A stretch of DNA of 7,959 nucleotides from an uncultured Verrucomicrobiota bacterium (lineage in GTDB: Bacteria > Verrucomicrobiota > Kiritimatiellia > RFP12 > UBA1067), in the NCBI GenBank assembly GCA_937901395.1, contig CALCDB010000013.1:1-7959 (forward strand), written 5' to 3'. How positions within the stretch are numbered: the first letter of the stretch is position 1; each line of letters begins with the position of its first letter. A model generated the notes under the pieces. The model saw nothing but the letters and a program-made list of their open reading frames with translations, searched no databases and had not been told where the DNA came from. Positions 1 to 6,543 of this stretch are shown here, piece by piece. Position numbers and translations under genes: made by a program.

Positions 1-188
1 TGATCCATATTCTTGGTGAATCCTCCGCCTTGAATCATGAACCCGTCAATTACTCGGTGAAAGATGGTGCCGTCATAATCGCCATCTTCCGCGTACTTCA
101 CGAAATTGGCTACCGTTATCGGCGCCTTTTCATCGTTCAGCTCTATCGTGATCGTACCCTTGGAAGTTTCAATGATTGCAGTCTTCAT
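1..188 (-). CDS. ppiB: Cyclophilin-type peptidyl-prolyl cis-trans isomerase, N-terminal part (cut by window edge)
   Basis: Catalyses cis-trans isomerisation of Xaa-Pro bonds during protein folding. Only the first 62 codons are present; the gene runs off the left edge. The visible protein begins MKTAIIETSKGTITIEL and continues to the family hallmark FHRVIDGFMIQGGG (residues 43-56), which carries the catalytic Arg45 and the substrate-pocket residues Phe50, Met51 and Gln53. The wording closely follows the E. coli PpiB N-terminus. There is no signal peptide, so the enzyme is probably cytoplasmic. The start is chosen because cyclophilins of this class begin with this short beta strand. The upstream Shine-Dalgarno sequence is weak (only an AAGAG-like stretch more than 10 nt away). 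The first 20 nt overlap the end of gatA in another frame, which suggests translational coupling. The rest of the domain (the usual length is about 160-190 residues) cannot be seen. Confidence 0.9.
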   Translation of the reverse strand, partial: MKTAIIETSKGTITIELNDEKAPITVANFVKYAEDGDYDGTIFHRVIDGFMIQGGGFTKNMD

Positions 189-1572
189 ATGCTTTGCTTA
201 CTCTTAGAAGTTTTTCCTCTTCAAAACTACCACAGATAAATTGCACGCCTACCGGCAGATGCTCGTCAGTAAAGCCAGCTGGTATCGCCGATGCGCATAC
301 TCCCGCGAGCGCCGATGGAATCGTGTATAAGTCGTTCAGATACATCGTAAGCGGGTCTTGATTCGCCCCGAACTTGAACGCTGGGGTTGGCGCGCATGGC
401 GTGATCAATGCGTCGACCTTGCTGAATGCATTATCAAAATCTCGCTTGATTAAGGTTCTTACCTTCTGCGCCTTGCCGTAATATGCGTCGTAATATCCGC
501 TCGATAATACGTACGTGCCCATGATGATGCGCCGCTTCACCTCGGGACCGAACCCTTCCGCGCGGCTCTTGGTGTATAGCGTATATACGTCTTTCGCTTG
601 CTTACTGCGATGCCCGTATCTGACGCCATCGAAACGCGCGAGATTGGCGCTCGCTTCCGCCGGCGCGATTATGTAGTAAACCGCCATCGCGTATTCCGTG
701 TTCGGCAACGATACTTCCTGTATCTCCGCGCCCGCCGCCTCGCATTGCTTAATCGCCTTCTCGGTAATCGCCCTCACCGCCGGATCCATCCCCGCGATCT
801 CGTAATACTCCTTCGGTAGCCCCAACTTCACGCCCTTCATGGACGCCCCCTCGAGCGCCTTCACGTAGTCCGGCACGGGATCCTTCGGCGTCGTCCCGTC
901 CATCTCGTCGTGCCCCGCGAGCGCCTTCAGGAGAATCGCCGCGTCCTCGACGGACTTCGTCATCGGCCCCACCTGATCAAGCGAACTCGCGAACGCCGTT
1001 ACCCCGAAGCGGCTCACTCTCCCGTATGATGGCTTGATGCCCACGCAATTGCAGAAGCTCGCCGGCTGGCGAATCGATCCGCCCGTATCCGTGCCTAACG
1101 CCGCGATGCACATATTCCCGCCAACCGCCGCCGCGCTCCCGCCGGAACTTCCCCCGGGAACTCGCGTGAGATCGTATGGATTGCGCGTTACCCCCAAACT
1201 GGAATTCTCGGTCGAGGAGCCCATCGCGAACTCATCCATATTCACTCTGCCTACTGGGATGAAATCATTGGCTTTGAGATTCTTTATCACTGTCGCATCG
1301 TATGGCGACGTGTAGCCATTTAGTATCTTCGAGGCGCAGGTGCATGGCTGCCCCGCTACATTGATGAGATCCTTAATCGCTATCGGAACCGCTTTCGGAT
1401 TCTCCTTCGCCAACTTAAGCGCGCCTTCTTCATCGAAAGTGAGATACGCCCCAATCTCCCCATTCTTTTGATGATAACGCTCGATAATCGCCTCAACGAG
1501 TTCGACGCTGGTAAAGTCGCCCTTCTTGAGCCCCTCCTGCGCGCCTTTTATCCCCAATTCGTAAAGTTCCAT
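169..1572 (-). CDS. gatA: Glu-tRNA(Gln)/Asp-tRNA(Asn) amidotransferase subunit A (GatA)
   Basis: GatA is the glutaminase subunit of the GatCAB complex. It releases ammonia from glutamine, and the ammonia converts mischarged Glu-tRNA(Gln) or Asp-tRNA(Asn) to the correct aminoacyl-tRNA. The 467-residue protein has the amidase-signature fold. The Ser-cisSer-Lys triad is visible as Lys67 (in AVPIAIKDL), Ser142 (in PGGSSGGSAAA) and Ser166 (in GTDTGGSIRQPA). The 75- and 24-residue spacings equal those I recall for Staphylococcus aureus GatA. The C-terminus ends normally (GVQFICGSFEEEKLL, then about 12 residues). The length is slightly below the usual ~485. The start lies 3 nt after the gatC stop, with a GGAG/GAGAG stretch upstream. 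The gene encoding subunit B is not in this window. The substrate (Gln, Asn or both) cannot be decided from GatA alone. Confidence 0.97.
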   Translation of the reverse strand: MELYELGIKGAQEGLKKGDFTSVELVEAIIERYHQKNGEIGAYLTFDEEGALKLAKENPKAVPIAIKDLINVAGQPCTCASKILNGYTSPYDATVIKNLKANDFIPVGRVNMDEFAMGSSTENSSLGVTRNPYDLTRVPGGSSGGSAAAVGGNMCIAALGTDTGGSIRQPASFCNCVGIKPSYGRVSRFGVTAFASSLDQVGPMTKSVEDAAILLKALAGHDEMDGTTPKDPVPDYVKALEGASMKGVKLGLPKEYYEIAGMDPAVRAITEKAIKQCEAAGAEIQEVSLPNTEYAMAVYYIIAPAEASANLARFDGVRYGHRSKQAKDVYTLYTKSRAEGFGPEVKRRIIMGTYVLSSGYYDAYYGKAQKVRTLIKRDFDNAFSKVDALITPCAPTPAFKFGANQDPLTMYLNDLYTIPSALAGVCASAIPAGFTDEHLPVGVQFICGSFEEEKLLRVSKAYEDCNH

Positions 1573-1575
1573 GGA

Positions 1576-1866
1576 TTAACTCTCCGCTCCTTCCACGATC
1601 TTGGGCAATAGAAATTCATCGCCCACTCTCTCCGGCGCATTGCCAAGCGCCGTTTCCGTTGGCAACGAAGGCCTTACTTCATCCTCGCGAAAGGCATTCA
1701 CCAATTCCTTGCCATGCATCATCGGCTCTACCCCAGTAACATCCACCGACGATATCTTATCCACGTACTTGACGATATTCTCGAGCTGCGGCTGGAAGAT
1801 CGCCTTCTCCGACTCCGATAATTCAAGCCGCGCCAATTCCGCTACGTAACCAACGTCGATTTTCAT
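1576..1866 (-). CDS. gatC: Glu-tRNA(Gln)/Asp-tRNA(Asn) amidotransferase subunit C (GatC)
   Basis: GatC is the small subunit that wraps around the GatA-GatB interface and stabilises the amidotransferase. The 96-residue length is typical. The N-terminal helical pair shows the family pattern VGYVAELARLELSE (residues 6-19). The middle has VTGVEPMMHGKELVNAFRED, corresponding to the usual V..V.P..H......REDE region, followed by the C-terminal PERVGDEFLLPKIVE. The start follows the tolB stop after a single nucleotide (TAAtATG), with a modest GGTGA Shine-Dalgarno inside the tolB 3' end. The gene is therefore likely coupled to tolB translation, and it precedes gatA by 3 nt, the common C-A order. Confidence 0.96.
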   Translation of the reverse strand: MKIDVGYVAELARLELSESEKAIFQPQLENIVKYVDKISSVDVTGVEPMMHGKELVNAFREDEVRPSLPTETALGNAPERVGDEFLLPKIVEGAES

Positions 1867-1867
1867 A

Positions 1868-3028
1868 TTATTTCACCCAGCTCGGGCTTACCCAATTTCC
1901 TTTTGCGTAAAACATCTGTCTCGGCTTATCCCCATCTTTCTTGGTGTCGATTACGAATAATACCCTATCCCTATCCGCTACCACATGGCGCATATCCCTC
2001 GCCCAGGATGGATGTTGCCAATTCGATGGCTCGGTAATGAGCTCCGCCTTCGCATCGCCTTCCGCCGGCGACATCACCGCGATCTGCGAGGCCCCACGCT
2101 TGGTGATATAGACGATTCGCCCATCCTTGCCCCAATCGGGATCGACGTTCTGCGAGCCTCTCGAAGTAAGACGCTTCTTCGTCTTGGTGGCTAAGTCGAT
2201 CATGTAGATCTGAGGTGTGCGCGTCTCGTTCGAGACATACGCGATGCTCTTGCCGTCCGGGCTCCACGTTGGCTGTCCCTCGCTGGCATTGGTGGTTTTC
2301 GTAAGTCTCGTTATGCTGTCGCCTTCCAATACATACAACTCTGGATTGCCGTGAATTGAAAGTATCGCCGCCACCTTGGAACCATCCGGCGATATGGCGA
2401 TTCCCGCGGGCGAACCCCGCAAGCTCCACTTCACCGCGCGTTTACCGGTCTTCAAGTTGAGCTCCCATATCTGCGGTGCGCCATTCTTGTCGCTGATATA
2501 CATTATCGATTCGTTGGGCACTACCCAACGCGGAAAAATCGTCATCTTCTGATCGCTGGTCAATTGACGAATATCATAGCCGTCTGGATATGCCGTGCAT
2601 AACTCGCCCGGAACCGTATCGCCCTTGCCGCCCCACGTGCCACGATTGATGAATAATATCGGATCCGTCGCGAATCCCTTCTGCTTCCCAAACGCCTCGC
2701 ACATCGCGTTCGAGAGCTCCCGCGCCGCATTCCGCGCGCCCTTCGCGTCCGTAAACGCGATGCTCGAGCCGACGCTCTTGCCTTCGCCAACCGCCGTAAT
2801 CGCCCCGGGAGTTCCCTTCACGCTGATGGACGCATTGTCGGAAATCGTGAACAACCCCGAAAGCTCGAGATTCTTCTTCAGGCATTGCGCGAAATCCTTG
2901 TCGTTGACTTTGATGGATACGGCCAACTTGCTATTGCCGACGCCTTCCAGGCTGATATCCGCGGAATATGCCATTCCCGCGATTACGCATACTACGACGC
3001 CGACGCCCTTTGATAACCCTCTCAACAT
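1868..3028 (-). CDS. tolB: TolB-like periplasmic beta-propeller protein
   Basis: TolB is the periplasmic part of the Tol-Pal system, which links inner and outer membranes during constriction. It binds Pal and the TolA C-terminal domain. The 386-residue precursor begins with a basic residue followed by a hydrophobic stretch (residues 8-20) and a likely signal-peptidase I site near AYS-AD (residues 21-24), with no lipobox. Residues about 25-150 resemble the TolB N-terminal alpha/beta domain (for example LKKNLELSGLFTIS). From about 155 onward come PD40/WD40-like propeller repeats: FPRWVVPNESIMYIS, AISPDGSKVA, PTWSPDGKSIAYVS, DPDWGKDGRIVYIT, HPSWARD and a final SPSWVK. It is about 45 residues shorter than E. 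coli TolB. The start has AAGGA 10 nt upstream and its own promoter. No pal, tolA, tolQ or tolR lies nearby, so a diverged TolB-like role is possible. Confidence 0.85.
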   Translation of the reverse strand: MLRGLSKGVGVVVCVIAGMAYSADISLEGVGNSKLAVSIKVNDKDFAQCLKKNLELSGLFTISDNASISVKGTPGAITAVGEGKSVGSSIAFTDAKGARNAARELSNAMCEAFGKQKGFATDPILFINRGTWGGKGDTVPGELCTAYPDGYDIRQLTSDQKMTIFPRWVVPNESIMYISDKNGAPQIWELNLKTGKRAVKWSLRGSPAGIAISPDGSKVAAILSIHGNPELYVLEGDSITRLTKTTNASEGQPTWSPDGKSIAYVSNETRTPQIYMIDLATKTKKRLTSRGSQNVDPDWGKDGRIVYITKRGASQIAVMSPAEGDAKAELITEPSNWQHPSWARDMRHVVADRDRVLFVIDTKKDGDKPRQMFYAKGNWVSPSWVK

Positions 3029-3038
3029 CTTGGACTCT

Positions 3039-3043
3039 TCCTT
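3039..3043 (-). promoter_or_regulatory. Ribosome binding site of tolB
   Basis: The minus strand reads AAGGA inside a purine-rich stretch, 10 nt before the tolB ATG. It is the strongest Shine-Dalgarno match among the internal genes here. This fits tolB being translated from its own short leader rather than depending on coupling to argJ, which ends 49 nt upstream. Confidence 0.65.
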
Positions 3044-3062
3044 TCTCTTCTCATTGTCGTTA

Positions 3063-3091
3063 ATTATACCATATTTTTTATGTCGTGTAAT
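3063..3091 (-). promoter_or_regulatory. Extended -10 promoter upstream of tolB
   Basis: The minus strand shows a perfect TATAAT (3063-3068) preceded by TG plus one base (TGGTATAAT, 3063-3071), which is an extended -10 element. Seventeen bases upstream is ATTACA (3086-3091), matching the TTGACA -35 consensus at 4 of 6 positions. The expected transcription start is near 3056, giving a leader of roughly 28 nt before the tolB ATG. The -35 lies inside the last codons of argJ and the -10 in the 49-nt argJ-tolB gap. It would allow tolB-gatC-gatA-ppiB to be transcribed independently of the upstream genes. It was identified by eye only. Confidence 0.6.
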
Positions 3092-4301
3092 CAGCGTTTA
3101 TGTGGATATATTCAAGCGAAAGGTCGCAGGTGTATATCGTGCTTTCTCCTTTGCCCAAATGCAAATCCACCACGACTTCGAATTCATCCGCCTTGATTAC
3201 CTTCGCGAGGCGCTTGAGTTGTTCGCTATCCGCAACCTTCCCGCGTTTGAACGCCCACTCTCCGCCGTAGAATACTTCCGCCTTCATATCCTCTACTTCC
3301 GCCCCGGAATACCCTACTGCCGCCAATACCCTGCCCCAATTCGGATCCCTGCCGAACCAACTCGTCTTCACGAGCGGAGATTTTGCGATTGCCCGCGCCG
3401 CCCTTTCGGCTTCGTGCTCGCTGCGCGCTCCCTTCACGGTAACCGCCACGAACTTCGTCGCCCCCTCGCCATCCTTGGCCATCTGCCGTGCGAGAGAAAC
3501 GCACACCTTCTCCAAACCGCTCATGAAGAGCTTGAAGTCGTTATCCATCCTTACGATCTTTCGATTCCCCGCGTCGCCGCTCGCGAGCAGGAATACGGAA
3601 TCGTTGGTGGATTCATCTCCATCGACGACCAATCGGTTGAAGCTCTTGGCGATGGCGAGTTTCAACGCCCGCTTCAGCATCGTCAGGTTGATGTTCGCAT
3701 CCGTCGTGATGAAGCCCAGCATCGTCGCCATGTTCGGCTCGATCATCCCCGAGCCCTTGCTCATCCCGCCGATCGTTACCTTCTTGCCATCGATGATCAT
3801 GGTTACCGCCGCTTGCTTGGGCTTGGTATCGGTGGTCATGATCGCCATCTCCGCGTCCAATCCATGCTGATAATCTTTCCCCAATGCCGCCTTCGCCGCG
3901 CGCATGCCCGCCAAGAGACGCTCCATCGGCAATGCCCTGCCAATTACTCCCGTGGAAGCTACCGCTACCAACTTCGGCTCGATGCCCAACTCGCCAGCCG
4001 TCACCAGAGCCGAAAGTTCCGCGTCCTTCAGCCCCGCCTCGCCGGTACACGCATTCGCGCACCCGGAATTCGCCAAAATCGCCTGCAACTTTCCATATCC
4101 CATTATCCCGCGATCATACACGACCGGCGCCGCCGCTACCTTGTTCGTCGTGAATACCGCCGCCGCTACCGCCGGATGCTCCGCCATGATCAATGCTACG
4201 TCGTTGCGCTTCTGATACTTGATCGCCGCCGCAACGCCCGCCGCCTTGAAGCCCTTCGGCGAGCATACCCCGCCTTTGATCTCCTTTATGTTATTCTTCA
4301 T
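3078..4301 (-). CDS. argJ: Glutamate N-acetyltransferase / ornithine acetyltransferase (ArgJ)
   Basis: ArgJ transfers the acetyl group from N-acetylornithine to glutamate in the cyclic arginine pathway. Bifunctional versions also acetylate glutamate from acetyl-CoA, which sequence alone does not settle here. The 407-residue protein has the ArgJ/OAT fold signatures: an N-terminal GGVCSPKGFKA, ANSGCANACTG (residues 77-87), the oxyanion-hole segment STGVIG (116-121, with Thr117-Gly118), and the autoproteolysis site EPNMATMLGF. Cleavage there between Ala192 and Thr193 would create the beta chain with Thr193 as nucleophile. The C-terminus ends in the conserved HINADYTT, so the gene is complete. 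A GGAGA Shine-Dalgarno (4311-4315) lies 9 nt before the ATG. The gene stands alone, with no other arg gene in the window. A 15-codon Arg/Lys-rich mini-ORF overlaps its start by ATGA (see findings). Confidence 0.96.
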   Translation of the reverse strand: MKNNIKEIKGGVCSPKGFKAAGVAAAIKYQKRNDVALIMAEHPAVAAAVFTTNKVAAAPVVYDRGIMGYGKLQAILANSGCANACTGEAGLKDAELSALVTAGELGIEPKLVAVASTGVIGRALPMERLLAGMRAAKAALGKDYQHGLDAEMAIMTTDTKPKQAAVTMIIDGKKVTIGGMSKGSGMIEPNMATMLGFITTDANINLTMLKRALKLAIAKSFNRLVVDGDESTNDSVFLLASGDAGNRKIVRMDNDFKLFMSGLEKVCVSLARQMAKDGEGATKFVAVTVKGARSEHEAERAARAIAKSPLVKTSWFGRDPNWGRVLAAVGYSGAEVEDMKAEVFYGGEWAFKRGKVADSEQLKRLAKVIKADEFEVVVDLHLGKGESTIYTCDLSLEYIHINADYTT

Positions 4302-4400
4302 CTTTGCTTGTCTCCGCGTTTCTTAAAAGCTGCCGGACGAACCATCCACCCCCGGGCAATCAGCCGCCATTCGACCTGAGCGCCTTCGGGCCCAAGAGTT

Positions 4401-5171
4401 TCAGGGATAGTCCGCCGGCAAAGTAAGCACCTCGCATCCATCGTCGGTAATCGCTACCGTATGCTCAAAATGCGCCGAAAGCGAATGGTCTCGCGTCACG
4501 ACAGTCCAATCATTCTCCAATACATTCGTCTTTTCTCCCTGCTTGGTCATCGTTATCATCGGCTCAATCGCGATCGTCATGCCTGGCTTCAACTTCAACT
4601 TCGTTCCTGGCGTCCCGTAATTTGGAACTTCCGGGTCTTCATGCACATCCCTGCCTACTCCGTGCCCAATCCAATCGCGAACCACGCCAAAGCCCGCGCT
4701 CTCCGCCACCTGCTGAATCGCATACCCAACATCCCCAAGATGCACGCCAGGCCCGCAAGCCGCAATCCCGGCCTTGAGACATCGCTTGGTTACTTCCACT
4801 AATCTCAGAACTTCCGGATCCGTCACTCCCAAGGCGACGGTTCTCGAGGTGTCGCCATTGAAGCCGTTCTTGAGTATGCCGACGTCGGTCTTTACCAAGT
4901 CGCCAGGCATTATTATCCTGCTCCTGCTCGGAATGCCGTGAATCACTTCGTCGTTTATGGATACGCAAAGATGACCCGGAAAACCACCATACCCGTAAAA
5001 GCTCGCCTTTACGTTGTATCGCTTGCAATACTCGACTACCAAATCGTCAATCTCTCCGGTGGTCACTCCCGGCGCTACCTTATCGGCGCAAATATCGCGA
5101 ATCTCCGCGCTCATCCTGCACGCCTCGCGCATGCGGTCTATCTCGGCCTTGCTCTTGATATCGACTTTCAT
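4401..5171 (-). CDS. map: Type I methionine aminopeptidase
   Basis: Removes the initiator methionine from new cytosolic proteins when the second residue is small. The 256-residue length is typical of the short bacterial type I enzyme without an N-terminal extension. All five metal ligands are visible: Asp96 (KTDVG), Asp107 (NGDTSRT), His170 (IGHGVG), Glu203 (AIEPM) and Glu236 (FEHTVA). The substrate-contacting His78 (EVIHGIP) and His177 (DVHEDPEVPNYG) are present too. These match the E. coli set with small offsets. The ATG follows the gltA stop after one nucleotide (TGAgATG) and I see no clear Shine-Dalgarno, so reinitiation after gltA is likely. A 99-nt spacer with no visible terminator separates it from argJ. 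Confidence 0.97.
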   Translation of the reverse strand: MKVDIKSKAEIDRMREACRMSAEIRDICADKVAPGVTTGEIDDLVVEYCKRYNVKASFYGYGGFPGHLCVSINDEVIHGIPSRSRIIMPGDLVKTDVGILKNGFNGDTSRTVALGVTDPEVLRLVEVTKRCLKAGIAACGPGVHLGDVGYAIQQVAESAGFGVVRDWIGHGVGRDVHEDPEVPNYGTPGTKLKLKPGMTIAIEPMITMTKQGEKTNVLENDWTVVTRDHSLSAHFEHTVAITDDGCEVLTLPADYP

Positions 5172-5172
5172 C

Positions 5173-6525
5173 TCAGCGCTTGCTTAATGGTATGTATTTT
5201 CTTGGATGGAAAATCGGCTTGTATGCTGGCCGTATGATCGGTCCGTTATTTACCAGCTCCTCCATTCGGTGCGCACACCAGCTTACGCACCTCGCGATCG
5301 CGAATAACGGCGTGTACAATTCGCGCGGTATTCCCAATAGTTCGTATACGAAACCCGAATACAAATCCACGTTCGCGCAGATTATCTCGGCTCTCGGATG
5401 CCGCGACTTGATTATCGCCGGCCCCAATTCTTCGATCATCTCGTAAAGCCGCATCTCCTTCTCGCGACCCTTCTCCTTGGCTAACGCCCGCGCCTTCTCC
5501 TTTAGTAATTGCGCTCGCGGATCCGAAATCGTGTAGACCGCGTGACCCAACCCGTAGATCAAGCCCGACTTGTCTCCCGCTTTCTTGTCCACGATCTTCT
5601 CGAGATACTTGCTTACCGCATTCTTGTTGGTCCAGTCCTGAACGCAATCCTTAAGCTCGTCCATCTGCCGCATTACCCTCAAGTTCGCTCCGCCGTGACG
5701 AGAACCCTTCAGGGATAACACCGAAGACGCCACCGACGAATAGATGTCGGAATGTGATGATGTAACGACGTGCGTGGTGAACGATGAATTGTTTCCTCCG
5801 CCGTGTTCGGCGTGCAGAATCAACGCCAAGTCAAGCGTCTCCGCCTCGAGCTTGGTGTACTTCCCATCCTCTCGCGTGAGCATGAGGATGTTTTCCGAAG
5901 TCGACTTTCTGGGGTCCGGATTGCGAATCATCAGCGATCCACCATCATGGTAATGAACCTTCCCCTGATAGGCGTATGCCACGATGGTCGGTATCGAGCC
6001 GATCAGATCAATGGATTGTTCAAGACACTTCTCCAACGAAAGATCGTCCGGCGCATTATCGGGATCAAATGCATACGCGAAGAGGATCGCTCTCGCTAAG
6101 GCGTTCATCAATTCCTTGGAGGGATTGCTCAATATCGCGCTATCGCGAAATTCTTCCGAGAGTCTTCGATACGAACCGATCTTCTGTTTCCAATCCACCA
6201 ATTCCCGCGCGGTCGGCAATTCCCCGAACATCAGCAAGTACGCCGTCTCCTCATAGCCGAAGCGATGCTCCCTGCGCCCCGCCGAAACGATATCGCAAAC
6301 ATTGATCCCGCGATAATACAACTCGCCGGGAATCGGCTGACGCTCGCCCTCGTTCATTACGTAACCATGCACATTGCCGATTGTCGTAAGCCCTACCAAT
6401 ACGCCGATTCCGTTATCGTCGCGTAGCCCCCGCTTCACGCCGTATTTGCGATACAACGCTGGGTCGATGTAATCTACTTTACGAACCTTATCCGCCTGCT
6501 TCTTCAACCACTTATTGTCTACCAT
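5173..6525 (-). CDS. gltA: Citrate synthase (citrate/2-methylcitrate synthase family)
   Basis: Condenses acetyl-CoA with oxaloacetate to citrate, the entry to the TCA cycle or to the oxidative branch leading to 2-oxoglutarate and glutamate. The 450-residue protein carries the family landmarks: GELYYRGINVCDI (residues 67-79), HAEHGGGNNSSFT (238-250, catalytic His241), KGSRHGGANL (273-282, His277), GLGHAVYTISDPRA (325-338, Asp335) and NVDLYSGFVYELLGIP (385-400). The HGGGN form, with Gly after the catalytic His, is one I associate with clostridial and related anaerobe enzymes rather than the HELNAS form of E. coli GltA. A weak GGGGA Shine-Dalgarno sits about 9-10 nt upstream, in an 18-nt gap after the helicase. 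2-methylcitrate activity cannot be excluded, but no prp genes are nearby. Confidence 0.94.
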   Translation of the reverse strand: MVDNKWLKKQADKVRKVDYIDPALYRKYGVKRGLRDDNGIGVLVGLTTIGNVHGYVMNEGERQPIPGELYYRGINVCDIVSAGRREHRFGYEETAYLLMFGELPTARELVDWKQKIGSYRRLSEEFRDSAILSNPSKELMNALARAILFAYAFDPDNAPDDLSLEKCLEQSIDLIGSIPTIVAYAYQGKVHYHDGGSLMIRNPDPRKSTSENILMLTREDGKYTKLEAETLDLALILHAEHGGGNNSSFTTHVVTSSHSDIYSSVASSVLSLKGSRHGGANLRVMRQMDELKDCVQDWTNKNAVSKYLEKIVDKKAGDKSGLIYGLGHAVYTISDPRAQLLKEKARALAKEKGREKEMRLYEMIEELGPAIIKSRHPRAEIICANVDLYSGFVYELLGIPRELYTPLFAIARCVSWCAHRMEELVNNGPIIRPAYKPIFHPRKYIPLSKR

Positions 6526-6543
6526 CTTCGTTTTCCCCGTATT

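Noticed and set aside
2595..4379. 594-codon open frame on the plus strand
   Set aside because: It runs antisense through tolB, the promoter gap and argJ, all of which have strong family motifs. Its translation is dominated by Arg, His and Leu with no recognisable domain, as expected for a shadow frame.
4302..4400. Possible terminator between map and argJ
   Set aside because: Only 3-bp stems (for example GCC-CGAA-GGC) are visible and no T-run follows on the minus strand, so read-through is more likely.
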